Assembly: GCA_900552075.1 (NCBI GenBank)
Contig: URYL01000001.1
Coordinates: 248,001-312,000, forward strand
Direction of reading: 5' to 3'
From: an uncultured Bacteroides sp.
Lineage (GTDB): Bacteria; Bacteroidota; Bacteroidia; Bacteroidales; Bacteroidaceae
Length of the DNA stretch: 64,000 nucleotides
In this document: positions 51,515 to 60,750 of the stretch, piece by piece
How the letters are laid out: every line of letters starts with the position of its first letter
Position numbering within the stretch: the stretch's first letter is position 1
Made by a program: the position numbers and the translations under genes
Notes under the pieces: generated by a model
The model's input: only the letters and a program-made list of their open reading frames with translations
Database searches by the model: none
Told to the model about the DNA's origin: nothing

Positions 51515-54500
51515 ATGAGAAACAAGACATTCATTATAGCTATTATTTGCAGCCTATTGCCCCTCCTCTGTAAAGGGCAATTCTGTAAGCTGTATACTAC
51601 TCATGGGGAAATCTCCAGCAGTATGATCAACAATATATATCAGGATCAAAAAGGATATATATGGGTAACAACAGAGGATGGATTGAATAAATTTGACGGA
51701 GCCAAATTTACCAACTACCGCTCTCATAGAAAAGACTCCACGTCCTTATTAGGGAACCACGTATATAAAGTGTTCCAGGATTCCAAAGGGAATCTGTACA
51801 TTCTTTCGACCAAAGGACTGCAAATCTATGACTACCGGTCGGACACGTTCAAAACCATCAAGAAATCAAGTTCGTCCTATAATAACAAAAGTATCACAGA
51901 ACTTCGCAACGGAAATATTCTGATTGGAACCAGCGGATATGGAATAAAAAACTTGTCGACTGACTCAAAAGGAAACTTTCAGATTAAAGACTGGAATATT
52001 CCTCTGCCCGGATATACCATCAATGAAATCAAAGAGGACAAGAATGGAAATATCTGGATTTGCACAGAATACCATGGTGTCATTCGGATTGATAAAAACG
52101 GAAAGAGATACGATTATTCGCTTGGTACACACAACGGCAACCAGTTTATTAATTGCTGTGCAGAAGACTCCTACGGCAATGTCTATATAGGTACCACCGG
52201 ACGCGGCGCATTCGTCTATCGAAAGGCGGACGATACGTTCCAGCAAATCTTCAAATCCAAGTTTCCCATCAAAGACCTGAAACAAAAGGGAAGCCTCATG
52301 CTGATTGGCATTGACGGAGAGGGAATTGTTTCTTATGACATTTTAGGAAAAAACATTGCGGATACAGATTTTTATATAGACAATGTAAACCTAAAAAGAA
52401 GTAAAGTACACTCCCTCCTGATAGACAACAGTACTAATCTCTGGGTAGGCATTTACCAGAAAGGCGTAGCTTTTATTCCTTTACAAGCCAATATGTTCGG
52501 GTATATCGGAAGTTATTCATCTCTTCGGAATTACATCGGAAACAACTGCATCACGGCTTTATGCGACTATGATGAGGGGAAACTCGTTGTGGGAACAGAT
52601 AACGACGGAATCTACCAGCTGAATAACCAATATAATTTTATCCGACACCTGACTCCTGAATCAAATCCTGACATACCTCCCACGGTGATGTGCCTGTTCA
52701 AAGATTCCCACAAGAATGTATGGATAGGTTCTTATCTGAGCGGACTTTCTTTCATGGACCCCAAAGGGGACAAATTTACCAAAGTGTCTTTGAAAGACAA
52801 AAACGGAAATGAAATCAAACGCGTATATTGCCTAGCTGAAGACGAACATAAAAGATTATGGATTGGCACAATGGGAACAGGACTCTATTTCACTGATTTA
52901 CATGCTCCCATTCAGAAAAACATCAACGTGTATAATACTCAGGACATGCAAGATATCAATCAATGGATTGATGCACTTTATTATGCCCAGAATGGGAGGT
53001 TATACATTGGCACTTATGATGGAATAAAATGCATAGATACTCAAAACTTGAAAGTTGTAGGCCAAGAGAAGGCATTGATTGGACTGGTAGTCTATTCCAT
53101 TATAGAAGATCACGAACATCGTATCTGGGCCGGTACATCTGATGGAATTACGGTCATGGACAAAGATTTGAATATCCTCGAACAATTCACCATCCAAAAC
53201 GGCTTGCCCAACAACCATATCTCATCCATCGTAGTTGATAAAAACAACGACATTTGGGTCAGCACCAATCAAGGTCTTGCCAAATACAACCCACAAAAGA
53301 AATCTTTCATCCCGTTTTATGCTTCCGACGGCTTATACAACAATGAATTCTCCAGAAATGCGTTCTGCCAATACCCCGACGGTAAAATCCTGTTTGGAGG
53401 AACCAACGGAATCATTTTCTTCAATCCGGACGATATCAAGATTCAGAAATTCCAAGGGAAAATCCGAATTACCGGATTCTATCTACACGATAAGCCTATA
53501 AATGAACTTACGAAATCTGGAAATTACCATGTGATTGACAATGACATATTAAATGCAAAAGAAATCAACTTGGCACATTACGACAATTCTTTCTACATTG
53601 AATTTGCCACCGATAATTTTATGGCTCCCCAAAGCTTCATGTATTCCATGAACAATGGCACCTGGAACTCCCTGCCCAAAGGCACGTCCCGTGTCTCATT
53701 CAGCAATCTTCCGGCAGGAAAATATGAGTTCAAGATTAAGGCAATCAACGGCACTACCGAATCTGAAGTAAAAACCATACTTATTAATATCCATCCGGCT
53801 TGGTATAATTCTGGCATAGCATGGATAATTTATATCATTGTGGCAGGCGGTATAGCGACCGTTTTCATACACCAGGCGAAAGAAAAATACAGAGTAAGAC
53901 AAGAGATGCTGAAGCACAAGCACTTGGAAGAAATAAACGAGGCGAAGCTCCAGTTCTTCATCAACATCTCACACGAAATCAGGACTCCGATGTCGCTGAT
54001 TATAAGTCCGCTGCAAAAATTAATCTCTACCGACAACGATACCGAAAGACAAAAAAGCTACTCACTGATTGAACGAAACGCGCAACGCATATTGAATCTG
54101 ATTAACCAGCTGATGGACATCCGGAAGATAGACAAGAACCAGATGAAGCTCAGCTTTACGGAAGTGGATCTCATAGGCTTCATCCATAATATAAAAGACA
54201 CATTCGACTATCAAGCTGCCAGCAAGCACGCACAGTTGAATCTGATTACCCAACTGGATGACCTGAAGGTGTGGATTGACCCGAATAACTTTGATAAAGT
54301 CATTTTTAACCTGCTATCCAATGCACTTAAACATATTCAGAATGAAGGGAAAATCAATATCTACATCAATGCAGTCCACAACGACAAGGAGGAGGCTCCA
54401 TTAAACAACTGCGCTGAAATTATCATTGAAGATAATGGTACGGGCATCAAGGAAAGCGAAATGTCCCGCATTTTTGAACGCTTCTACCAAATCAGTGATG

Positions 54501-55591
54501 ACCGGTCGCGCAGCAAAGGAACCGGCATCGGCTTGCATCTGTCCATGTCGCTCGTAAAAATGCATCATGGCACCATTACAGTCAAGAATAATGACAACCA
54601 GCCGGGATGCAGCTTTATCATACATATTCCATTAGGATGTGCACATCTCTCACCGGAAGACATTGCTCCCGAGACTCCAGAGAATGCAGCTTTCACTCCA
54701 TCGGACAATAATGCATTCCAACATATTCCATTACACTTTGAAGAAAACGAAAACGGAGAGGATAATGGCAAAAAACTACCACGAAAAAAACACTCTGTCC
54801 TCATTGTGGAAGATGAAGACGATATTCGCAATTATTTGATTACTGAATTGAGCAATTATTTCCGAGTGCTAAGTTGCAGTAATGGGAAAGAAGCATTGGA
54901 ACTCATTATGTCACACATGCCTAACCTGGTGCTCAGCGATATCATGATGCCGGAAATAAACGGAATCACTCTGCTCAAAAAGCTGAAACAGAACATCAAG
55001 ACCAATCATATCCCGGTTATTCTTCTAACGGCCAAGAACAGTGAAAAAGATTACATTGAAGGGCTCTCATTGGGAGCTGATGCTTATATTGCCAAACCGT
55101 TCAACCTGGAAATTCTGATTATGACCATCGAAAATCTAATCAAAAACCGGGAGGTCTTACGCAATAACTTCAGCGGAAAACAAGAACAAGATGGACAGAT
55201 TGAAGTCATTCAGCCACAATCGGCAGATGAAAAACTGATGAAAAAAGTGATGAAGGCCATCAACGACAACCTGAACAATCCAGACCTGAATGCAGAAATG
55301 ATTGCTGCAGAAGTTGGAATTAGCCGTGTGCACTTATACAGAAAATTGAAAGAAATTACAAACCAGTCCACACGAGATTTCATCCGGAATATCCGATTGA
55401 AACAGGCGGAGATTCTGCTCAAATCAGAAAAGAATTACAGCATCTCTGAAATATCCCAGCTGGTAGGATTCAACAACACCACTTATTTCTCAAACGCATT
55501 CAAAGAATTATATGGTGTTTCTCCAAGCAAATACATGGAACACTGCAAGCAAAACGAGACCGAAGAGAATGCCACACAGGAATCAGAATAA
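51515..55591 (+). CDS. hybrid two-component sensor-regulator (HTCS) of the xylan locus
   Basis: A 1358-residue inner-membrane protein joining a sensor kinase and a response regulator. The signal is at residues 1-22. A periplasmic region to about 690 has two-component propeller repeats (INNIYQDQKGYIWVTTEDGL and variants such as DSHKNVWIGSYLSG), then a Y_Y_Y domain to about 760. One membrane helix follows (about 765-788). The kinase has His820 in INISHEIRTPMSL, and the ATPase domain has IIEDNGTGIKESEM and KGTGIGLHLSM. The receiver has Asp1142 in LVLSDIMMPE and Lys in YIAKPFN. A C-terminal AraC-type DNA-binding domain follows (VGISRVHLYRKLKEITNQST). Related HTCS proteins bind xylo-oligosaccharides and activate xylan genes; the position between two xylan operons supports this. 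Confidence 0.93.
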   Translation: MRNKTFIIAIICSLLPLLCKGQFCKLYTTHGEISSSMINNIYQDQKGYIWVTTEDGLNKFDGAKFTNYRSHRKDSTSLLGNHVYKVFQDSKGNLYILSTKGLQIYDYRSDTFKTIKKSSSSYNNKSITELRNGNILIGTSGYGIKNLSTDSKGNFQIKDWNIPLPGYTINEIKEDKNGNIWICTEYHGVIRIDKNGKRYDYSLGTHNGNQFINCCAEDSYGNVYIGTTGRGAFVYRKADDTFQQIFKSKFPIKDLKQKGSLMLIGIDGEGIVSYDILGKNIADTDFYIDNVNLKRSKVHSLLIDNSTNLWVGIYQKGVAFIPLQANMFGYIGSYSSLRNYIGNNCITALCDYDEGKLVVGTDNDGIYQLNNQYNFIRHLTPESNPDIPPTVMCLFKDSHKNVWIGSYLSGLSFMDPKGDKFTKVSLKDKNGNEIKRVYCLAEDEHKRLWIGTMGTGLYFTDLHAPIQKNINVYNTQDMQDINQWIDALYYAQNGRLYIGTYDGIKCIDTQNLKVVGQEKALIGLVVYSIIEDHEHRIWAGTSDGITVMDKDLNILEQFTIQNGLPNNHISSIVVDKNNDIWVSTNQGLAKYNPQKKSFIPFYASDGLYNNEFSRNAFCQYPDGKILFGGTNGIIFFNPDDIKIQKFQGKIRITGFYLHDKPINELTKSGNYHVIDNDILNAKEINLAHYDNSFYIEFATDNFMAPQSFMYSMNNGTWNSLPKGTSRVSFSNLPAGKYEFKIKAINGTTESEVKTILINIHPAWYNSGIAWIIYIIVAGGIATVFIHQAKEKYRVRQEMLKHKHLEEINEAKLQFFINISHEIRTPMSLIISPLQKLISTDNDTERQKSYSLIERNAQRILNLINQLMDIRKIDKNQMKLSFTEVDLIGFIHNIKDTFDYQAASKHAQLNLITQLDDLKVWIDPNNFDKVIFNLLSNALKHIQNEGKINIYINAVHNDKEEAPLNNCAEIIIEDNGTGIKESEMSRIFERFYQISDDRSRSKGTGIGLHLSMSLVKMHHGTITVKNNDNQPGCSFIIHIPLGCAHLSPEDIAPETPENAAFTPSDNNAFQHIPLHFEENENGEDNGKKLPRKKHSVLIVEDEDDIRNYLITELSNYFRVLSCSNGKEALELIMSHMPNLVLSDIMMPEINGITLLKKLKQNIKTNHIPVILLTAKNSEKDYIEGLSLGADAYIAKPFNLEILIMTIENLIKNREVLRNNFSGKQEQDGQIEVIQPQSADEKLMKKVMKAINDNLNNPDLNAEMIAAEVGISRVHLYRKLKEITNQSTRDFIRNIRLKQAEILLKSEKNYSISEISQLVGFNNTTYFSNAFKELYGVSPSKYMEHCKQNETEENATQESE

Positions 55592-55598
55592 CCGACAG

Positions 55599-55632
55599 CC
55601 AGATAGCCTCTCTCACCGAGAGGTCTATCTGG
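55599..55632. other. compound hairpin between HTCS and esterase genes
   Basis: CCAGATAG/CTATCTGG (55599-55606 and 55625-55632) encloses CCTCTC/GAGAGG (55607-55612 and 55618-55623), with one bulged base and a 5-base loop. No T-run follows on either side, so it is a strong structure of uncertain terminator function in the convergent gap. Confidence 0.6.
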
Positions 55633-55720
55633 TTGCAATCAAACTACATAAAACAACATGGAACAACTGCTTCCAGAGACACACGCCATTTTGCGTCCTC
55701 TCCCCGGCAACAGATAACTT

Positions 55721-56593
55721 TTATTTCTCGGCTTTCAGAATTTGAAGCATGGCCTGCCCATATCTCTTGCCCAGTTCCCGATAACCGGCCGCACTGAAAT
55801 GCAATCGGTCGGATACCGCCTCACATCCTTCAGATGAAATGACATGCGCAGAGGGAATCGTTTCCGGCAATTTCTGAATCACCGGATTCATTGAGGCACA
55901 AGCTCCTCCCTGCCCTTCCGACACAAGCTCACCCACCAACAGAGGCAGCGAATCGGGTTTCAGATTAAGGTCTGAAAGAATACTGTCATACACTTTCTTG
56001 ATTTTTAACGGCCACTCCGGATCTCCGGTATTGGACTCTCCCTGATGGAGGAGAATCCCTTTTATCACCCCACAGCGGGAAGCCTGCCTGGCCAGTTCAA
56101 TTAACCTGGCATAAGGATTGCCATCATATTCGGCCACCATGTTCTTCAGCCAGTCTGGAGAAGTCTCCACATATGAAGTATAATTGTCTTTATCGAACAA
56201 TTCAATTTTGCAACCTCCTACAGCCACATTGATTACCCCTACTTCTACGTTGGAAGGAAGACTGTCGACCAACGTACGACCGAAATAATCGGCTGGCGTC
56301 AGGCCGGTACTGCATCTGGCCAAAGGCGGAACTGCCGTATACCACTCTCCTTTTTTTCGTCCCAAATCCGGACAATCTACGGCCTGAAGCACTTTAAAAC
56401 GAGGATTCACATTTACCGTATCACAAGCTTCTATTTTGGCATTCCCTTCCATATTGGACTGCCCCAGACACAAATAAATATAGAAGTTTTCATTCACCTT
56501 ACTTCCTTCCGCTGGTTCCTGAGCCACTACTGCCCCCAAAGACAGAAGCATCCACGACGTAACCGTCGCAAACATTCTTTTCATTTCCATCAT
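55721..56593 (-). CDS. CE6-like acetyl xylan esterase
   Basis: A 290-residue exported SGNH esterase (signal MFATVTSWMLLSLGAVVAQE). The nucleophile motif is LCLGQSNMEGNA (Ser near residue 46). VGVINVAVGGCKIELF lies near residue 120, the ILLHQGESNTGDPEW block near 175, and the catalytic Asp/His in SDRLHFSAAGYREL near the end. This compact form is typical of carbohydrate esterase family 6, which deacetylates xylan. It is a second acetylesterase, distinct from the larger one at 49535-51166. It is the last gene of the right xylan operon, 42 bases after the GH31 gene. Confidence 0.85.
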   Translation of the reverse strand: MMEMKRMFATVTSWMLLSLGAVVAQEPAEGSKVNENFYIYLCLGQSNMEGNAKIEACDTVNVNPRFKVLQAVDCPDLGRKKGEWYTAVPPLARCSTGLTPADYFGRTLVDSLPSNVEVGVINVAVGGCKIELFDKDNYTSYVETSPDWLKNMVAEYDGNPYARLIELARQASRCGVIKGILLHQGESNTGDPEWPLKIKKVYDSILSDLNLKPDSLPLLVGELVSEGQGGACASMNPVIQKLPETIPSAHVISSEGCEAVSDRLHFSAAGYRELGKRYGQAMLQILKAEK

Positions 56594-56635
56594 TCAAAAA
56601 ATTAGATTCAACTTTCAATTCCATATCTTACTTTC

Positions 56636-59332
56636 TCAGAACACGACCTTCAACTCTTGCCCCTTATAAACGACAGACTTTTCAGCCACTTCAACCCTTC
56701 CGTTTGCTGATGGAGTGACTTTCACAATCTTCATCTTCCGGGCCGTATCCATCCCTTCATACTTGCCGGTCCGTTTTCCAATCACTAAAGTGGAACGACT
56801 TTCATCCCAATCCAATCGGATACAAGAATATTCGCCTTTTTCGTACGCGTAATTCGTCCCTTCATCTTCATACAATTGGTACGTACCGTCTTTACCTGCA
56901 TACGCCCGTATCTCCAGTTCCGATTTCAAGGCGGTCTTCGCATCGTCTGCGTATCCTGAAGCCAAAGGCAGAATGGTACCCGCCTTCACAAATACAGGAA
57001 TATAGTCTGGAGAGATCTGAGTCTGAACCCATCCTGAGGATAAATGTCGGTTGTCATAGAAATCATACCATCCCCCTTGAACGGCAGGCAAGTACGTCTT
57101 CCAAGTAACAGGTCCCTCTTCCACTATTGGAGAAACCAGCAAGGAACGACCGAACATATATTGATATTTCAAGGATAAGGCCTGCGTATCCTTCGGAAAA
57201 TCCATTACCAAGGGACGCAGCATCGTACCATTTTCCCGCGAAACCCATGCAGATTCTGAATAAATATAGGGCAGAAGGCGATAACGCAAGGTCAAAGACT
57301 TACGCGCCATTTCTGTCACTTTCTCTCCGTAGTTCCAGAACTCCGTATCGGTCATATACCCATGTACACGCATCAAAGGTAGAAAGACCGAGGTCTGAAG
57401 CCACCGGGAGAAACGTTCGTGAAAATGCACATCCGTATACTGTGCCTCGCCCGGACGGAAGAATCCTCCGGCATCGTACGTCCACCAAGGCAAACCGCAG
57501 ACTGAAATCCCTAAACCAGCCACAATCTGACGACGGAATGTATCCCAATCGTTTCCGACATCTCCCGACCAAGTGGCCACTCCATATCGCTGAATTCCCG
57601 GGAAGCCGCTACGGGTAAGCAAAACCGTTCGGGAACTGAAGTCACCCTGTTTCCCTCGACTGGTAGAAAGGTTTCGCAGACCTTCATATACCGTTTTATT
57701 GACAACCAGAGGATAAACATTCCGAAATACTTCACCAGGATAACTGGAATGATTTACCCGACGTCCTACCAAATCATCGTTCTCCGGTTCCGTGGCATCC
57801 AGCCACCAAGCATCTATCCCTATCGGAAGAACCAGACTATCCCGGAAATTCTGCCAATAGAAAGAAGCAGCCTCCGGATTAAAGAAATCAATCCAGGGAG
57901 TGCCCGGAATATAATAGTCTTTCTCAGCCATTCTTTTTCCCAACACGGAATTCTGATCCACCTTCGACCAGACTGAAAGCATCAGTCTCATATCCATCCG
58001 ATGAAGACTATCCACCATTTCTCGGGGAGAAGGATAATCCGTCTCGTCAAAACGCATGGCATTCCAGCCGTATTTTCCCCAATACTGCCAGTCCTGTACC
58101 ATCAAATCGACCGGTAACTTTTCTTTCCGAAACCGGGAAGCTGTTTCCAGCAGTTCTTTTTGAGAATGGAAGCGTTCCCGGCAATGAATGTATCCCAAGG
58201 CCCATACGGGCAACATGGGTACCTTTCCCGTGACTTCCCGATAAGAGGCAATCACTTCGTCGGCCGTCCCGGCAAAAAACGTATAATCAATTCCATTGGA
58301 AACCGGAGAACGGAACGTCGTGGTAGCATCCACCTTCCGGAAAAACAATTTAGGCGTATCTTCTTTGGTCAGTTCCGCCCGTAAACTATGCTCTCCTGCT
58401 TTCAAGTCAACCAATACAGAGGCTGTAGGCGGAAGCCACAGGTTATTCTGATCTATCACCGTACGACCGTCAATGACCAGATTATGCTTGCGGGCCATGG
58501 TACTTCCTACGTCCAGCATCAAAGCATATTGCCCGTCGGATGCCACTTTCAGACTACCTGCAAAGACATTACTTTCACGTACTTCTTCCTTCCCTCCTTC
58601 GGTGGAAGTCACATTCACGGTCACCTTATCTCCCAACACACCCGTCTTTTGGAATGCAACCACAGAAGAAGCCGGGTTAAAGTCTGTCAGGCCGTAATTG
58701 TTCCACAAAAGTCCATACCCTCTGTTCGACATCACAAACGGAATGGCAATCTGCGTATTGACCTGAGTCAGTCTGCGGGTCAGCCCGCGTACGTTCAGAT
58801 ACCCGTCCTGAAACTGCCCCAATCCATAAAGATATTCATCGGAAGGAGAATGAAAAATCTGTGTGGAAACATACGTTTTTTCTCCTTGCACAGTGGACGG
58901 CTGAATCTGGCTACCTTCTTCTCCCAAGATTTCTTTTCCATCGGCTGAGAGGAAAGAAACCCGTCCGTCGGATACAGCCACTTGCACCTTCAATCCTTTA
59001 AGCGACAGAAGATAAGTATCTTTTCCCTTTTTGAGCGTATAAGACGGGGCTTCAGTCTGCAGATAAACCAGCTCTGGCACCTGGTGAGCGATTCCCTTGC
59101 TTCGAATCACTCTGACTGCTCCGTCATTCAGTGGAATGAGCTTTAAACTTGTATCCGCAGAACGGAACACTACCTGCCCTACCTTTTCTTCTTCTAAGGT
59201 CCATTCGGATGCCTGACGGACAGACAAGAGGCCGGGAACATTCCCGGCCAAACTTTGTCCTTTCCATCCTATACAAACAAAAAAGAATAATAAAAGCCAA
59301 TAAAACCTCCTCATAATAAGTCGTTGCTGCAT
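56636..59332 (-). CDS. GH31 alpha-xylosidase-like enzyme with PA14 insert
   Basis: An 898-residue exported enzyme (hydrophobic signal FYWLLLFFFVCIGWKGQSLA). An N-terminal beta-sandwich is interrupted at about residues 250-335 by a PA14-like module (SLKVASDGQYALMLDVGSTM, then LKAGEHSLRAEL). The barrel has the nucleophile Asp512 in IDAWWLDATEPEND and the acid/base Asp in GVATWSGDVGNDW; FLPLMRVHGYM and YLYGLGQFQDG are further family blocks. PA14 insertion in this position is known in alpha-xylosidases acting on xyloglucan oligosaccharides, so the substrate may be alpha-xylose or alpha-glucose side chains. The ATG at 59332 follows the GH43 stop by two bases; 59314 is an alternative start. Confidence 0.88.
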   Translation of the reverse strand: MQQRLIMRRFYWLLLFFFVCIGWKGQSLAGNVPGLLSVRQASEWTLEEEKVGQVVFRSADTSLKLIPLNDGAVRVIRSKGIAHQVPELVYLQTEAPSYTLKKGKDTYLLSLKGLKVQVAVSDGRVSFLSADGKEILGEEGSQIQPSTVQGEKTYVSTQIFHSPSDEYLYGLGQFQDGYLNVRGLTRRLTQVNTQIAIPFVMSNRGYGLLWNNYGLTDFNPASSVVAFQKTGVLGDKVTVNVTSTEGGKEEVRESNVFAGSLKVASDGQYALMLDVGSTMARKHNLVIDGRTVIDQNNLWLPPTASVLVDLKAGEHSLRAELTKEDTPKLFFRKVDATTTFRSPVSNGIDYTFFAGTADEVIASYREVTGKVPMLPVWALGYIHCRERFHSQKELLETASRFRKEKLPVDLMVQDWQYWGKYGWNAMRFDETDYPSPREMVDSLHRMDMRLMLSVWSKVDQNSVLGKRMAEKDYYIPGTPWIDFFNPEAASFYWQNFRDSLVLPIGIDAWWLDATEPENDDLVGRRVNHSSYPGEVFRNVYPLVVNKTVYEGLRNLSTSRGKQGDFSSRTVLLTRSGFPGIQRYGVATWSGDVGNDWDTFRRQIVAGLGISVCGLPWWTYDAGGFFRPGEAQYTDVHFHERFSRWLQTSVFLPLMRVHGYMTDTEFWNYGEKVTEMARKSLTLRYRLLPYIYSESAWVSRENGTMLRPLVMDFPKDTQALSLKYQYMFGRSLLVSPIVEEGPVTWKTYLPAVQGGWYDFYDNRHLSSGWVQTQISPDYIPVFVKAGTILPLASGYADDAKTALKSELEIRAYAGKDGTYQLYEDEGTNYAYEKGEYSCIRLDWDESRSTLVIGKRTGKYEGMDTARKMKIVKVTPSANGRVEVAEKSVVYKGQELKVVF

Positions 59333-59334
59333 AG

Positions 59335-60723
59335 TTAGTAATTCAGCTTCCAATAATCGAAATACGCCAGATCTTTGGGAGCATCTCCTCTAAAGACAAA
59401 ATAAAGATCATGCACTCCTGTCACTTGCGGAATTTGTGCTTCCACCATCCGCCAACGGTCGCTTCCCCCCGTCCGCGGCACCTTTATCTTTACCAACACC
59501 TGTCCGTCCAATCCGTCAAGATGTACTTCCATCGTAATCTCCGCATTGTGAGTAGTAGACAAACGGGCAGTAAAACGAGAAGGAGCCTTTTCACCAAAAT
59601 CAACAGAACGAACTTTTGTATAAGCTCCATCGGCCAAAGCTGTAATAAACACTCCCACTTGAGGATTATAGGAACTCTTCATTTTTTCCGACCACGCAAT
59701 GGTTTCGGCTTCCACCTTCCGGTATGGACAAAGAGGCTTCAAACTGTTTGTCACACCCTCTTTCACCATTTTTACACACGGAATCTTTCCATCTGCCTGG
59801 AAATCCAGTTCTCTGACACACACAGAACGGGTAAAGCCACTTCCTCCCGGAAGAGCAGCATTATGATAGAATAAATACGTTTTTCCTCTGAAGTCAGCAA
59901 TACCCGGATGGTTCGTAAAACTTCCCCCTTCGGTAGCCATCAACGTACCTCCGTACTTCCATGGTCCTTCCGGACTTTTCGACGTAGCATAAGCCAAATG
60001 CTCAGGCAGAGGTCCTCCCGCATAGAAAAGATAATACAAACCCTTCCGCTTATACAACCACGGAGCTTCCTCATACAAGGTAGGACGCTGCGGATCGCCC
60101 TCCCTGAGTCCAAACGCCTCCGGCTTCATCGGAACCGCATGTATTCCTCCTTCATAAGAAATCATGTCCTCATTCAACTTCACATAATAACAATTGGGAT
60201 TTCCCCAATACAAATAAGCCTGTCCGTCATCATCGATAAAGACAGTAGGATCGATATTACCATATTCAGCCCGCACGAGCGGAGCTCCCAACGGATCATA
60301 GAAGGGTCCATAAGGACTATCAGCCACTGCTACTCCAATGGCAGTTTCTCCTTTATGGTCTGTCACCGGCACATACATGTAAAATTTGCCATTCCGTTCC
60401 ATACACTGAGCTGCCCAAGCATCTCCTCCGGCCCACTCAAATGTTTTAAATGACAAAGGCATAGGATGTTCTGTCCAGTTCACCATGTCGTCTGTAGAAT
60501 AGAGTTTCCAGTCATTCATGGTAAACCAAGTAGACCCGCCTTCATCGTGACTGGTATAAAGATACAACCGGTCATTATATACCAGAGGGGCCGGATCGGC
60601 TGTATACGAGGTCTGAATAATAGGATTTTGCGCATTCAATGTCAAACCGGACAAAAAAGCGATTCCAGTCATGATATTACGCCATTGATTCTTACAACTG
60701 ATTGTTTCCATAGAAATATCCAT
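59335..60723 (-). CDS. GH43 enzyme with C-terminal CBM6-like module (copy 2)
   Basis: A 462-residue exported enzyme (signal near MTGIAFLSGLTLNAQ). The propeller has the catalytic base in TSYTADPAPLVYNDRLYLYT, the second Asp in NIDPTVFIDDDGQAYLYWG, and the acid in LYEEAPWLYKRKGLYYLFY. The last 130 residues (YRKVEAETIAWSEKMKSSYN, then VHDLYFVFRGDAPKDLAYFD) are a CBM6-type sugar-binding module. Arabinofuranosidase or xylosidase activity on arabinoxylan is likely. It closely resembles the next gene upstream in the operon over both domains, indicating tandem duplication. It lies 27 bases from that copy and 2 bases before the GH31 start. Confidence 0.9.
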   Translation of the reverse strand: MDISMETISCKNQWRNIMTGIAFLSGLTLNAQNPIIQTSYTADPAPLVYNDRLYLYTSHDEGGSTWFTMNDWKLYSTDDMVNWTEHPMPLSFKTFEWAGGDAWAAQCMERNGKFYMYVPVTDHKGETAIGVAVADSPYGPFYDPLGAPLVRAEYGNIDPTVFIDDDGQAYLYWGNPNCYYVKLNEDMISYEGGIHAVPMKPEAFGLREGDPQRPTLYEEAPWLYKRKGLYYLFYAGGPLPEHLAYATSKSPEGPWKYGGTLMATEGGSFTNHPGIADFRGKTYLFYHNAALPGGSGFTRSVCVRELDFQADGKIPCVKMVKEGVTNSLKPLCPYRKVEAETIAWSEKMKSSYNPQVGVFITALADGAYTKVRSVDFGEKAPSRFTARLSTTHNAEITMEVHLDGLDGQVLVKIKVPRTGGSDRWRMVEAQIPQVTGVHDLYFVFRGDAPKDLAYFDYWKLNY

Positions 60724-60750
60724 TTAAAAGTTTGTTTATATTTTTCACGA

